Below are positions 32,547-40,800 of a DNA stretch of 64,000 bases, piece by piece (positions within the stretch are counted from its first letter, which is position 1; every line of letters begins with the position of its first letter). The translations under genes were made by a program, and so were the position numbers. Origin of the DNA: Shimia haliotis (GTDB lineage Bacteria > Pseudomonadota > Alphaproteobacteria > Rhodobacterales > Rhodobacteraceae); contig NZ_FOSZ01000003.1 of the NCBI RefSeq assembly GCF_900114415.1, forward strand, positions 186,001 to 250,000, in the 5' to 3' direction. The notes below the pieces were generated by a model. The model was not told the origin of the DNA. It did no database searches and saw only the letters and a list, made by a program, of their open reading frames with translations.

Positions 32547-34688
32547 TTAGTCTTCTTTCTTCTCTTTCTTTTCCGGAACGACTTCTTCGCCGGTTTCCTG
32601 ATCCACAACTTTCATGGACAGGCGCACCTTGCCGCGGTCGTCAAAGCCAAGCAGTTTGACTTTCACTTCCTGGCCTTCTTTCAGAACGTCGGACGGGTGG
32701 TTCAGGCGGCGGTTCTCGATTTGAGACACGTGCACCAGACCATCGCGCTTGCCGAAGAAGTTCACGAAGGCGCCGAAGTCGACGATCTTCACAACTTTAC
32801 CGGTGTAAACGGCGCCTTCCTCGGGCTCTGCGACGATCGCGTGGATCATGTCGTAGGCTTTCTGGATGGCTTCGCCGTTTGGCGATGCGATCTTGATCAC
32901 GCCTTCGTCGTTGATGTCGACTTTGGCGCCGGACACTTCAACGATTTCACGGATGACCTTACCGCCGGAACCGATAACTTCACGGATCTTGTCGGTCGGG
33001 ATGTTCATGGTCTCGATGCGCGGTGCGTGGATCGAGAATTCAGCGGCACCCGTGATGGATTTGTTCATCTCACCGAGGATGTGCATGCGGCCGTCTTTGG
33101 CCTGTGCAAGTGCTTTTTCCATGATCTCAGGCGTGATGCCTGCAACCTTGATGTCCATCTGCAGCGAGGTGATGCCGTTTTCGGTCCCTGCCACTTTGAA
33201 GTCCATGTCGCCGAGGTGGTCTTCGTCGCCCAGGATGTCGGACAGGATCGCGTAGGAACCGTCGTCTTCGAGGATCAGGCCCATGGCCACACCCGCGACT
33301 GCGGATTTCAGCGGCACACCTGCGTCCATCATCGACAAGGAACCACCACATACGGACGCCATGGAGGACGAGCCGTTGGATTCGGTGATTTCAGACACGA
33401 TGCGCACTGTGTAGGGGAAGTCGGTTGCGGCAGGCAGAACGGCCTGAAGGGCGCGCCATGCGAGTTTACCGTGACCGATTTCGCGGCGGCCGGGAGGGCC
33501 CACGCGACCAGCTTCGCCAACCGAGTAGGGAGGGAAGTTATAGTGCAGCAGGAAGTTGGATTTGAAGTTGCCGTGCAGCGCGTCGATGAACTGCTCGTCG
33601 TCGCCGGTGCCGAGTGTGGTCACAACCAGACCCTGAGTTTCACCACGGGTGAACAGGGCGGAGCCGTGGGTCCGCGGCAGCATGCCGGTTTCACAGACGA
33701 TGTCGCGGATCTCGTCGGTCTTGCGGCCGTCGATACGCTTGCCGGTTTTGACAACGTCGCCGCGCAGGATGCCGGCTTCGAGTTTTTTCAGAGCGGAACC
33801 GAGGTTCGCGTCTTCCAGCTGTTCTTCGGTCAGCGCGGCTTTGATCGCGTCGCGTGCAGCGGCAACAGCGGCGGTGCGCTCTTGCTTGTCGGAGATCGCG
33901 AAGGCTGCGCGCATCTGCTCGTCGCCGGCGGCTTTGACTGCGGCGAACAGGTCGGCGTAGTCGGGTGCTTGGAAATCAAACGGCTCTTTGGCAGCGTCTT
34001 CTGCCAGATCGATGATCAGGTCGATGACCGGCTGGATGGAGTCGTGAGCGAACTTCACGGCACCGAGCATCTCTGCTTCGGACAGTTCGTAGGCCTCAGA
34101 TTCCACCATCATCACGGCGTCTTTGGTGCCTGCAACAACGAGGTCCAGACGCTGATCGGGGTTCTGACGCAGATCCTGCATGTCGTCCACGGTCGGGTTC
34201 AGGACGTATTCGCCATCTTCGAAACCAACGCGGGCGCCGGCGATCGGGCCCATGAACGGTGCGCCGGAGATGGTCAGAGCCGCGGAGGCCGCGATCATCG
34301 CAACGATGTCGGGATCGTTGACGAGGTCGTGGGACAGAACCGTGCACATCACGAGGACTTCGTTTTTGAAGCCATCCACGAACAGCGGGCGGATCGGACG
34401 GTCGATCAGGCGCGCGGTCAGTGTTTCTTTTTCAGTCGGGCGCGCTTCGCGCTTGAAGAAACCGCCGGGTACTTTACCGGCAGCGTAGTATTTTTCCTGA
34501 TAGTGCACAGTCAGGGGGAAGAAGTCCTGACCGGGCTTGGGTGCCTTCGCAAAGGTCACTGCGGCCATAACAGAGGTCTCGCCCAGTGTGGCGATGACGC
34601 AGCCGTCGGCCTGACGGGCAACTTTGCCCGTTTCCAGCGTGAGCGTTTCTTCGCCCCACTGCATGGATTTTTTGCTAACTTCGAACAT
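32547..34688 (-). CDS. pnp: polyribonucleotide nucleotidyltransferase (PNPase)
   Basis: This 713-residue 3'-5' phosphorolytic exoribonuclease is a core part of RNA decay. Domains in order: a first RNase PH fold (1-210, with [26 protein letters not shown]), a helical linker, a second RNase PH fold (about 310-540, with [15 protein letters not shown] and [16 protein letters not shown]), a KH domain ([15 protein letters not shown]), an S1 domain ([20 protein letters not shown]) and a Lys/Glu-rich tail. Its leader holds three stem-loops. It is usually next to rpsO, but here a 4-kb accessory block intervenes. Confidence 0.98.
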   Translation of the reverse strand: MFEVSKKSMQWGEETLTLETGKVARQADGCVIATLGETSVMAAVTFAKAPKPGQDFFPLTVHYQEKYYAAGKVPGGFFKREARPTEKETLTARLIDRPIRPLFVDGFKNEVLVMCTVLSHDLVNDPDIVAMIAASAALTISGAPFMGPIAGARVGFEDGEYVLNPTVDDMQDLRQNPDQRLDLVVAGTKDAVMMVESEAYELSEAEMLGAVKFAHDSIQPVIDLIIDLAEDAAKEPFDFQAPDYADLFAAVKAAGDEQMRAAFAISDKQERTAAVAAARDAIKAALTEEQLEDANLGSALKKLEAGILRGDVVKTGKRIDGRKTDEIRDIVCETGMLPRTHGSALFTRGETQGLVVTTLGTGDDEQFIDALHGNFKSNFLLHYNFPPYSVGEAGRVGPPGRREIGHGKLAWRALQAVLPAATDFPYTVRIVSEITESNGSSSMASVCGGSLSMMDAGVPLKSAVAGVAMGLILEDDGSYAILSDILGDEDHLGDMDFKVAGTENGITSLQMDIKVAGITPEIMEKALAQAKDGRMHILGEMNKSITGAAEFSIHAPRIETMNIPTDKIREVIGSGGKVIREIVEVSGAKVDINDEGVIKIASPNGEAIQKAYDMIHAIVAEPEEGAVYTGKVVKIVDFGAFVNFFGKRDGLVHVSQIENRRLNHPSDVLKEGQEVKVKLLGFDDRGKVRLSMKVVDQETGEEVVPEKKEKKED

Positions 34689-34699
34689 TTTCGTTTCCT

Positions 34700-34762
34700 A
34701 GCTGGGAGCACTCCCAGGCGTATCCCGGGTCTCCCGTTTGAAATGGCGGCCCCATTGCCGCC
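34700..34762 (-). promoter_or_regulatory. structured pnp leader (stem-loops)
   Basis: Three stem-loops precede the pnp ribosome site: CTGGGAG/CTCCCAG (34702-34717), a CGGG/CCCG loop (about 34724-34736) and GGCGGC/GCCGCC (34745-34762). In Escherichia coli the pnp leader hairpin is cut by RNase III as the first step of PNPase autoregulation, and these could serve the same purpose. That role is an inference from position. Confidence 0.5.
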
Positions 34763-35047
34763 GACCCCTCTATCCTTGATTTGCAACGCCGGGGTCAGGA
34801 CGCAACGTCTCAGATGCAGCGCGCATATCTGAAAACAAGGCGTTTGGAAACCAAATTTGTCGAAGAATAAGGTCGCGAAGCGTCAAATTTGACGTTTGAT
34901 TCCGACCCTTGAACACATTGTTTCCCAATCCGAGGTGGATTTGGGGCGCAAAAAAGGCGAATATGTGGCGGAGATCGCGTGGCAGTGGGGGCTGGTTGCG
35001 CGGAGATATTGACGCGCCAGAATCGGCGCTATGCTGCGAGTTTTATT
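34763..35047. other. gap between pnp leader and GDSL lipoprotein gene
   Basis: No convincing gene is seen. The notable element is a perfect 14-bp palindrome CGTCAAATTTGACG at 34881-34894, in an AT-richer part suited to a promoter or operator. An 82-codon frame starting at 34909 overlaps the lipoprotein gene in another frame and is probably accidental. Confidence 0.5.
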
Positions 35048-35827
35048 ATGAAAGTCCCCACTTTACGTATTCCATTTACGCTGATTCTCGCCCTGTTTAT
35101 GGGGGCGTTTCTGTTTCTGCCGGGTTGTTCCGAGCCTGTGACACGCAATGTCATTGAAGACATTCCTGTGGCAGAAATCCCCTCGGAACCCGAGGTAAGC
35201 CGTAATTCATCACCGCGTATTCTCGCGATGGGTGATAGTTTGATGGCATGGCACAACATGACCGGCAATTCGATCGCGCACGCGGTTGGAGACGCTTTGA
35301 ACGAGCCGGTTGCCAACCATGCCATTGGTGGCGCGCGTATCATCTATAAATTGCCGATGTCGGGTGCCATGGGCATGAAAATCGCCAACCAATACCGCAA
35401 AGGCGATTGGGATTGGGTTGTGCTGAACGGCGGCGGCAATGATCTGTGGATGGGCTGTGGCTGTGGTGCTTGTGACGCGCGTATGGGCAAGATGATTTCC
35501 GAGGACGGTCGCAAGGGCGCGATTCCGCATCTGGTGGACAGCCTGCGCGGGACGGGGGCAAAGATTGTCTATGTCGGCTATTTGCGCAGCCCGGGCGCGT
35601 GGTCGCCGATCGAAGGGTGCAAGGATGATGGGGATCGTCTTGAGGCGCGTATCAAGAAGCTGGCGGACATCGTACCGGAGATGCATTTTGTGTCGCTTGA
35701 AGATCTGGTGCCACATGGGGACCGCAGCTATCACACGGTGGACATGATCCACCCCTCGCTGAAGGCAAGTCGCGAGATTGGTCAGCGGGTGGCCACAGTG
35801 ATCAAAGAGGTTGAGGCAGGGAGCTAA
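35048..35827 (+). CDS. SGNH/GDSL hydrolase-type lipoprotein
   Basis: This 259-residue protein has a lipobox LPGC (Cys27) after a hydrophobic signal. The SGNH blocks follow: MGDSLMAW with nucleophile Ser64, Gly in GGARI (94-98), GGGND (128-132), and VDMIHPS with Asp232 and His235. Enzymes of this fold are esterases, lysophospholipases or carbohydrate acetyl-esterases, usually acting at the cell envelope. The start ATG at 35048 gives a proper signal peptide. The longer frame from 34979 does not. Its 3' end and terminator are duplicated at 37594-37721. Confidence 0.82.
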   Translation: MKVPTLRIPFTLILALFMGAFLFLPGCSEPVTRNVIEDIPVAEIPSEPEVSRNSSPRILAMGDSLMAWHNMTGNSIAHAVGDALNEPVANHAIGGARIIYKLPMSGAMGMKIANQYRKGDWDWVVLNGGGNDLWMGCGCGACDARMGKMISEDGRKGAIPHLVDSLRGTGAKIVYVGYLRSPGAWSPIEGCKDDGDRLEARIKKLADIVPEMHFVSLEDLVPHGDRSYHTVDMIHPSLKASREIGQRVATVIKEVEAGS

Positions 35828-35858
35828 GGCTAAGAGCCTTTGGGTTTCCAATTCAGGC

Positions 35859-35889
35859 GGCGTCTGCGAAAGCGGGCGCCGTTTCTCTT
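35859..35889 (+). terminator. terminator of the GDSL lipoprotein gene
   Basis: GGCGTCTGC (35859-35867) pairs with GCGGGCGCC (35872-35880), allowing G-T pairs, with a GAAA tetraloop, and is followed by GTTTCTCTT. The same structure is present in the duplicated copy at 37692-37721. Confidence 0.75.
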
Positions 35890-36098
35890 GGGGGCAGTTG
35901 GGAGACGGCGGGCAAACGCATGTACATCGGTACCTGAAGCTTTGGCCTCGCTTTGCCAAAAAAGTGTCCCTTTTTGCAGATTGGCGCGCATGCAAAAGTT
36001 CGTGGCAGTCAGGCCGAAGTTTTGGCACGGGAACATCCCATTTTCTTTTCATGAAAGGCAGCCACGGAGGTTGCTAAAATCAGAAAAGGTTGGAACCC

Positions 36099-36365
36099 AT
36101 GACACACACATTCAAAACCACAGCAATCGCCGCAATCGTCGCTTCTATGGCTCTGGCTGCTCCGATGTCTGCTCACGCTGGTAGTATTGGCAAAAAGGCC
36201 CTCAAAGGGGCGGTCGCAGGTGCAGTCATTTCCGAGATCACCGGCGGGGACGCAGAAGATGGGGCAAAGATCGGCGCCGCTGCCGGCGCATTGAGCGGCG
36301 CGATTGACAAAAACCGCAAGAATGATCGTCGTTCACATAAAAACGGCAAAGACAAACGTCGCTAA
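36099..36365 (+). CDS. small secreted glycine-zipper protein
   Basis: This 88-residue protein has a Sec signal (MTHTFKTTAIAAIVASMALAAPMSAHA, cleavage near 27). A Gly/Ala-rich zipper follows (GAVAGAVISEITGG and GAKIGAAAGALSGAI, about 37-70), with a Lys/Arg-rich tail. Glycine-zipper proteins of this type insert in or associate with membranes, and many are envelope stress or surface components of unknown role. The start at 36099 gives the best signal peptide. A TTG/ATG three codons earlier is also in frame. The tail is strongly basic (KNRKNDRRSHKNGKDKRR). Confidence 0.7.
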   Translation: MTHTFKTTAIAAIVASMALAAPMSAHAGSIGKKALKGAVAGAVISEITGGDAEDGAKIGAAAGALSGAIDKNRKNDRRSHKNGKDKRR

Positions 36366-36385
36366 AGTGCGAATAGAAACCGCTT

Positions 36386-36468
36386 GAAAGGGCCACCCTT
36401 TCCAACCGGTGTCGGAGGTATCCGACATTCTGCTGCAAACCCGGCCGGCGTCCCGCTTGTCGGGTTTG
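36386..36468 (+). terminator. cluster of three stem-loops after the glycine-zipper gene
   Basis: Three hairpins lie in a row: GAAAGGG/CCCTTTC (36386-36402, loop CCA), GTCGGA/TCCGAC (36411-36426, loop GGTA) and CAAACCCG/CGGGTTTG (36436-36468). The last ends near TTGCTTTC and could act as a terminator for both converging genes, since the AraC gene ends at 36512 on the other strand. Confidence 0.6.
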
Positions 36469-36511
36469 TTGCTTTCATCATCTCGTCAGCGTTCGGGGGC
36501 GGTGGTCCGGT

Positions 36512-37528
36512 TTAGCTTTGTTTGCGGAAATCGCGTGGCGTGGTGCCAAACCACCGCCGGAATGCGGTGCTGAAACTTCCGGCATTGTTGTATCCCAAGA
36601 GGAACGCTATCTCGGTCAGCGGCAGGTCACTGCTTAGGAGGTAGTCGCGTGCCAACGCTTTGCGAAGGTCATTGACGAGGTTTGCAAAAGTGGTGCCTTC
36701 TTCGGACAACCGGCGCGCCATTGTGCGCACGCTCATTCCGAGCTCGCGGGCAATATTGTCTTGAGTGGCAGATCCTGAAGCAAGGCGTTCGGAGAGCAAT
36801 TTCTCGATTTTTCGCGCAATGCTATCAGGGGAACGAGGCAGTTGGGCGATTGTGGTTTCGCAAATCGCCAGAAGCGCCCGCTGGAGATTGTCATCTGCGG
36901 TTAAGAGCGGCACATCCATGTCAGAAGATTTGAATGCGATGGCATTCTCCGACCGCCCGAAGGCAACGTCACAGCCGAAGAACTTTTCAAACGGTTTGGT
37001 GTTGGCATTCCGCAAATGGGCAAAGTGCACATATCGCGGCGTTAGTTGGCGGTTGGTATAATCGCGCAAAGCGAACACCGTGCCGACTGCGCCGAATTCT
37101 GCATACTGGCTGGTCGGGAGTGATGTGGACACGTCATAACGCCAACGTAGAAGCCCGGTATCCGGAGTCTCTTCCAAGGATGATTTGCTGGCATCGCCCA
37201 ACACGCGTTGAAAGCGGGTAATGTTTCTTAGATACCCGCCGACAGTGGGGGCGGACACGCCAACATACGCCAGAAGTCCGGCCTTTTTGACGATGTCGGG
37301 TGACTGTGCAAGGTCAAAGCCGAACAGGTCATTCCGAGTCAGAGTGCAGGCTCTGCGAAACAGGGTAAGTGTTTTGTCAAATGACCAGCGTGCGTCTGGA
37401 TCATTGAATTGGTTGGGGTTGAGGCCCAACCCCTTTAGAGCGTCGCGTTCTGAAACACCTTCTTGAATGATCTTTTGCAGCAGGACCTGAGCCCAAATCA
37501 CATTGTGCGTTGGCGTAACAGATTTCAT
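36512..37528 (-). CDS. AraC family transcriptional regulator
   Basis: This 338-residue regulator has an N-terminal ligand-binding domain of the arabinose-binding-like type found in OruR/ArgR-group AraC proteins (about 15-200). The C-terminal double helix-turn-helix (about 235-335) contains ATQDNIARELGMSVRTMARRLSEEGTTF and TEIAFLLGYNNAGSFSTAFRRWFGTTPRDFRKQ. The inducer is unknown. It lies between the GDSL gene and a broken duplicate of that gene's end and may control the adjacent accessory genes. Its start is ATG with only a weak ribosome site. Confidence 0.88.
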   Translation of the reverse strand: MKSVTPTHNVIWAQVLLQKIIQEGVSERDALKGLGLNPNQFNDPDARWSFDKTLTLFRRACTLTRNDLFGFDLAQSPDIVKKAGLLAYVGVSAPTVGGYLRNITRFQRVLGDASKSSLEETPDTGLLRWRYDVSTSLPTSQYAEFGAVGTVFALRDYTNRQLTPRYVHFAHLRNANTKPFEKFFGCDVAFGRSENAIAFKSSDMDVPLLTADDNLQRALLAICETTIAQLPRSPDSIARKIEKLLSERLASGSATQDNIARELGMSVRTMARRLSEEGTTFANLVNDLRKALARDYLLSSDLPLTEIAFLLGYNNAGSFSTAFRRWFGTTPRDFRKQS

Positions 37529-37875
37529 GTCGCCTCAAGTAAACTCGGTTTGTCTATGTCTTGAGTATAGAGGTGATGGGGTCAATTTCTACACTGAAGG
37601 CAGGCCGCGAGATCGGTTGGCGGGTGGCCGCGGTGATCAAAGAGGTTGAGGCAGGGAGCTCAGGCAAAGAGCCTTTGGGTTTCCAATTCAGGCGGCGTCT
37701 GCGAAAGCGGGCGCCCTTTCTTATTGTTGATGGTCCGCTCGCGAAGTAGAAATAGCGCCTAAAGTTATTAGGGATTTTTCAGGTCACGCGCACTACGCTG
37801 AATGACAGATCAGTTCCGATACCTGGCTTTAAATTACGGAGGCGATCGTGCCTTCAAGGTATGCCGGAGACGACC
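37529..37875. other. gap between AraC regulator and sulfotransferase gene
   Basis: This 347-base gap holds the 128-bp duplicated fragment (37594-37721) of the GDSL gene end plus terminator, described separately. The rest (37722-37860) is AT-richer and contains no gene that I can support. It probably includes the sulfotransferase promoter. Confidence 0.6.
37594..37721 (+). pseudogene. remnant duplicate of the GDSL hydrolase 3' end and terminator
   Basis: These 128 bases match 35759-35886 at about 118 positions without gaps, covering the last 22 codons of the GDSL lipoprotein gene and its terminator. The coding part stays recognisable (KAGREIGWRVAAVIKEVEAGS), but the TAA stop has become TCA and nothing upstream matches the rest of the gene. 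Several differences change amino acids, so the fragment may derive from a diverged second copy that was later lost. It is not functional by itself. Confidence 0.8.
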
Positions 37876-38724
37876 ATGCGACGGATTATTTTGGGAGTAG
37901 GGGCTCAGAAGGCTGCAACGACGTGGCTGTATTCGCAAATTTCTAAAGATCCCGCCTTTTCTGCTCCTTTTGCAAAAGAAATGCATGTGCTGGATCTCGC
38001 ATTTATTGACGCGTTTGGGGCGGAGCGTAAGCAGGTCGAGGACAGGGCCAGGAAGGTCGATGCCGCATCCTCTCTCCAATGCGATGATCCCAAAAGCGTG
38101 CACCGTTTTAGCATGATCGAGAACGTGGAGAGATATTTCGATTACTACGATGCGCTCATTGGCGAACTTGAAGGATTATCGAGCGATATTACACCGAGCT
38201 ATGCCGCGCTACCTGTCGATGCGTTGCGTCGGGTCAACGCGGGTTTCCGGTCGCGATCGATTGAACCACGAGTTGTCTTTGTTATGCGAGAACCGGTCAC
38301 GCGCCTTGAAAGCGCAGCCAAAATGGTTGTGAGAAAGCGGGGTGAATCCCAAGACGCGAAGAAGCAAGTAATATCGCTTATGGAGACCTACGCGGGAACG
38401 GAACAGGATTTGTCCCGCGCAGATTATCGCCGCACCGCTACGAATTTGCAGCGAAGTTTTGAGCAGCATCAAATATTTCTTGGGTTCTATGAAACCCTCT
38501 TCCACCCCTCGGAACTTCAGCGATTGGCTGAGTTCCTTGGAATGGCAAATCATAGGTTTTCCACAGAGGAAAGAGACTTCGCATCACCTTTCAAGCTGAC
38601 GTATCCGGTTGGATTTCTGGAGGACTTGCGAGCGAAATATGATGATCAGTATAAGTTTGCAGGCGAAGTTTTGGGCTTTGATACAAGCATCTGGGACGAC
38701 GCGAGGCGTGAGCTCTATGAATAG
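37876..38724 (+). CDS. sulfotransferase family protein
   Basis: This 282-residue protein fits PAPS-dependent sulfotransferases. The 5'-phosphosulfate loop is GVGAQKAATTWLYSQI (8-23) and the 3'-phosphate segment VVFVMREPVTRLESA lies near 133-147. It would transfer sulfate to a carbohydrate, lipid or peptide hydroxyl, but the acceptor is unknown. An ATG five codons upstream is in frame, but CGGAGA is best spaced for 37876. The gene is lower in GC and uses different codons from its neighbours, suggesting transfer. It sits in the block between rpsO and pnp. Confidence 0.8.
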   Translation: MRRIILGVGAQKAATTWLYSQISKDPAFSAPFAKEMHVLDLAFIDAFGAERKQVEDRARKVDAASSLQCDDPKSVHRFSMIENVERYFDYYDALIGELEGLSSDITPSYAALPVDALRRVNAGFRSRSIEPRVVFVMREPVTRLESAAKMVVRKRGESQDAKKQVISLMETYAGTEQDLSRADYRRTATNLQRSFEQHQIFLGFYETLFHPSELQRLAEFLGMANHRFSTEERDFASPFKLTYPVGFLEDLRAKYDDQYKFAGEVLGFDTSIWDDARRELYE

Positions 38725-38763
38725 CGATGACCGGCAGACCGACGTCCGAACTACTGGCGTCTG

Positions 38764-38799
38764 CAAAAAAAACGCCCACTCCGAAGAGTAGGCGCTTTC
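38764..38799 (-). terminator. terminator of rpsO
   Basis: On the minus strand GCGCCTACTC and GAGTGGGCGT pair across a TTCG tetraloop (with G-T pairs) and run into eight Ts. It lies 26 bases after the rpsO stop codon, so rpsO is not cotranscribed with pnp here unless there is read-through. Confidence 0.9.
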
Positions 38800-38824
38800 C
38801 GTGTATTCCGGTTGATCGGACGTC

Positions 38825-39094
38825 TTAGCGGCGGATGCCCAGACGTTTGATCAGGTCCTGATAGCGTGCTTCGTCTTTGCTCTTGGTGTAGTCCAACAGC
38901 TTACGACGCAGAGCAACCATTTTCAAAAGGCCACGACGACCGTGGTTGTCTTTCTTGTGGGTTTTGAAGTGCTCGGTCAGGGTGTTGATACGCGAGGTGA
39001 GGATTGCAACCTGTACTTCGGGCGAACCGGTGTCGCCTTCCTTGGTTGCGAATTCTTTCATCAGGCGTGCTTTTTCGTCAGCAGTGATCGACAT
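38825..39094 (-). CDS. rpsO: 30S ribosomal protein S15
   Basis: The 89-residue length and sequence are typical of S15: [50 protein letters not shown]. It binds the central domain of 16S rRNA and in many bacteria represses its own translation. GGAGATCCC precedes the ATG. A strong stem-loop (39160-39184) lies in its leader. In related genomes pnp follows directly, but here it is 4.1 kb away. Confidence 0.98.
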   Translation of the reverse strand: MSITADEKARLMKEFATKEGDTGSPEVQVAILTSRINTLTEHFKTHKKDNHGRRGLLKMVALRRKLLDYTKSKDEARYQDLIKRLGIRR

Positions 39095-39159
39095 CGGGAT
39101 CTCCTAATCTAAAGGTTTCGGGCGCAAGCCGGGATGTCGTCCAGCAAGGTCCATAGAGG

Positions 39160-39184
39160 TCTGCGCGGGGATTCCCTGCGCAGA
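39160..39184 (-). promoter_or_regulatory. strong stem-loop upstream of rpsO
   Basis: TCTGCGC and GCGCAGA pair, with GGG/CCC stacked inside, between the RTX gene stop (39227) and the rpsO start. It may end the upstream transcript or belong to the rpsO leader, where S15 autoregulation commonly acts. Confidence 0.5.
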
Positions 39185-39226
39185 TGGACGCGTATAGGCG
39201 GAATCGGGTGGAAAGAAAAGGGGTTT

Positions 39227-40198
39227 CTATCCCGCGACAGCCTGCGCGATCAGGGTGATATCGGATGTTGTGAGATTGGAGCCGCCGTGCACCACGGCGA
39301 GGGGTTCTCCGTCTACCACCACTTCGATCATTTCGGGGTCTGATGAAGTGGGGCGGATTTCGATATCCGGTGGGCCGTCTTGATCCGCATAAAGCAAGAC
39401 AAGGTTGTCTTCTGCGCGATCGAAATCCATGACCGTGATCGGAGAAGCCGCCGCGCCGTCCAGCGCAAAGGTGTCGACGCCCTCGCCACCTGTCAGGATG
39501 TCTCCGGTTCCACCGATCAGCGTGTCCTCCCCGCCGCCACCGTTCAGATAGTCTGTTTCAGCGTCAGTGTTCCCAATAACAATGTCGTTTCCATCGCCGC
39601 CAAAAAGGGTGTCTTGCCCCGCGCCGCCGTCCAATTCGTCATCGCCATAACCGCCGTGCAAGGCGTCGCTGCCGGTTCCGCCTGACAACACATCTTCTCC
39701 GAAACCGCCGATCAGTGAATCATCGCCGCCACCGCCATTCAGTGTGTCGTCATCCATGTGGCCAAACAGGCTGTCGGCGCCGTCATCGCCGAGTAGGCTG
39801 TCGTTTCCATCTTCTCCGTGAAGAATGTCATCGTCTGACCCGCCGGAGAGTGCGTCATCGCCCTGTGCCCCGTGCAGAATGTCATCGCCTGCGCCGCCAT
39901 AGATCGTGTCATTGTCGGCATAACCGTTGATCTGATCGTCACCAGAGGCGCCAACAATGTCATCAGCAGCGGATGTTCCGGAAAGAATATCGTGGCCCTC
40001 GGTGCCGTGAATCAGGTTCGGCGACGTCGGGGTCGTGTCAGGATCCGGATCATCAAGCAGGCTGGAACCGGTCGAGACTGAAACCTCGGGCTCCTCAGTT
40101 GGATCGTCTTCCAAATCCGGATCTTCGACGTCGCCATCCGCGCCGACAAAAACGGCTGCGCCAGCCATAACGGCCAGCAAGCTCGCAAACATGAGCAT
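39227..40198 (-). CDS. RTX-type calcium-binding repeat protein
   Basis: This 323-residue protein has an N-terminal hydrophobic helix (MLMFASLLAVMAGAAVFV), an acidic linker (about 22-60), and roughly 15 nonapeptides of the GGxGxDxLx pattern between about 64 and 245. The repeats form a calcium-binding parallel beta-roll. A C-terminal beta domain (about 245-323) resembles the VMDFDRAEDNLVL segments of M10-type serralysin C-terminal modules. GTG at 40201 is an alternative start. GGAG lies 7 bases before the ATG. It has no catalytic motif and is probably secreted or surface-anchored by the N-terminal helix. Confidence 0.85.
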   Translation of the reverse strand: MLMFASLLAVMAGAAVFVGADGDVEDPDLEDDPTEEPEVSVSTGSSLLDDPDPDTTPTSPNLIHGTEGHDILSGTSAADDIVGASGDDQINGYADNDTIYGGAGDDILHGAQGDDALSGGSDDDILHGEDGNDSLLGDDGADSLFGHMDDDTLNGGGGDDSLIGGFGEDVLSGGTGSDALHGGYGDDELDGGAGQDTLFGGDGNDIVIGNTDAETDYLNGGGGEDTLIGGTGDILTGGEGVDTFALDGAAASPITVMDFDRAEDNLVLLYADQDGPPDIEIRPTSSDPEMIEVVVDGEPLAVVHGGSNLTTSDITLIAQAVAG

Positions 40199-40272
40199 CA
40201 CAAAACTCCACTTCCCCCACCAGTATTAGGCCACACCTTGCGGATTTGACCAAACACCAATTGGCAAAGTCG

Positions 40273-40800
40273 TTAACGCCCCTGTTCGGAAAGCTCCTTC
40301 CAGAGGTCCGGCTGTGTGGCGTAGGCGATGTAGAGCGGGTGGCGGGGGTGTCCGTGTTTGGTCAGCCCAAGATGGTGAATAGGTCGGCCGGTGGCGGCGA
40401 GCACGTCACGCATCTCAAAGCCGCGGTCTAGGTGGTCTCCATGGGCGCCCCACGCGGCGATGATGGTGTCGGCCCAAGCGCAGCTCTTGCTGATGACTGC
40501 GTCGTTGTCAGGGCCTGCAGGGGCCGCGTGTTTGCGCAGGAGTTTAGGATCGGTTTCGCGAAGGCCAAAAATGTTCACCGCGCGAAAGCCGCCAAAGCCA
40601 AGCGCGCGGGCGCGGCGTTCGCACCGCTCGATTGTGGGATCATTTTGCTGCTCGGTCGCCTTGGACGGGTTGAGCATGATGAAGAGCACACGCTCTTTGT
40701 TCTCGTCCCAGACGCGGGTCAGCGCATAGCGATAGGTTTCGCAGTCCGAATAGATCGCTGAAGAGGCAGCATCGTCTTTTTGGAACGTGCGGGTGATCAT
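40273..40800 (-). CDS. DUF1643 family protein
   Basis: This 175-residue soluble protein matches DUF1643: [43 protein letters not shown] (about 23-65), [16 protein letters not shown] and AWGAHG. The family is widespread and uncharacterised, and often lies near restriction, phage or tRNA-modification genes. Its ATG overlaps the truB stop codon (ATGA), so it is translated with the tRNA pseudouridine synthase. A role in RNA metabolism can be guessed from that alone. Confidence 0.85.
   Translation of the reverse strand: MITRTFQKDDAASSAIYSDCETYRYALTRVWDENKERVLFIMLNPSKATEQQNDPTIERCERRARALGFGGFRAVNIFGLRETDPKLLRKHAAPAGPDNDAVISKSCAWADTIIAAWGAHGDHLDRGFEMRDVLAATGRPIHHLGLTKHGHPRHPLYIAYATQPDLWKELSEQGR

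Noticed and set aside
32454-34832. 792-codon frame opposite pnp
   Set aside because: It is antisense to PNPase across its whole length, with a His/Phe/Gly-rich translation lacking any known motif.
34909-35157. 82-codon frame upstream of the GDSL lipoprotein
   Set aside because: It overlaps the lipoprotein gene start in another frame and has a Cys/Trp-rich translation with no ribosome site or family resemblance.
39400-40010. Regular repeats that could suggest a CRISPR-like or satellite array
   Set aside because: The periodicity is the 27-base coding unit of RTX nonapeptides and is translated in frame. There are no spacers.
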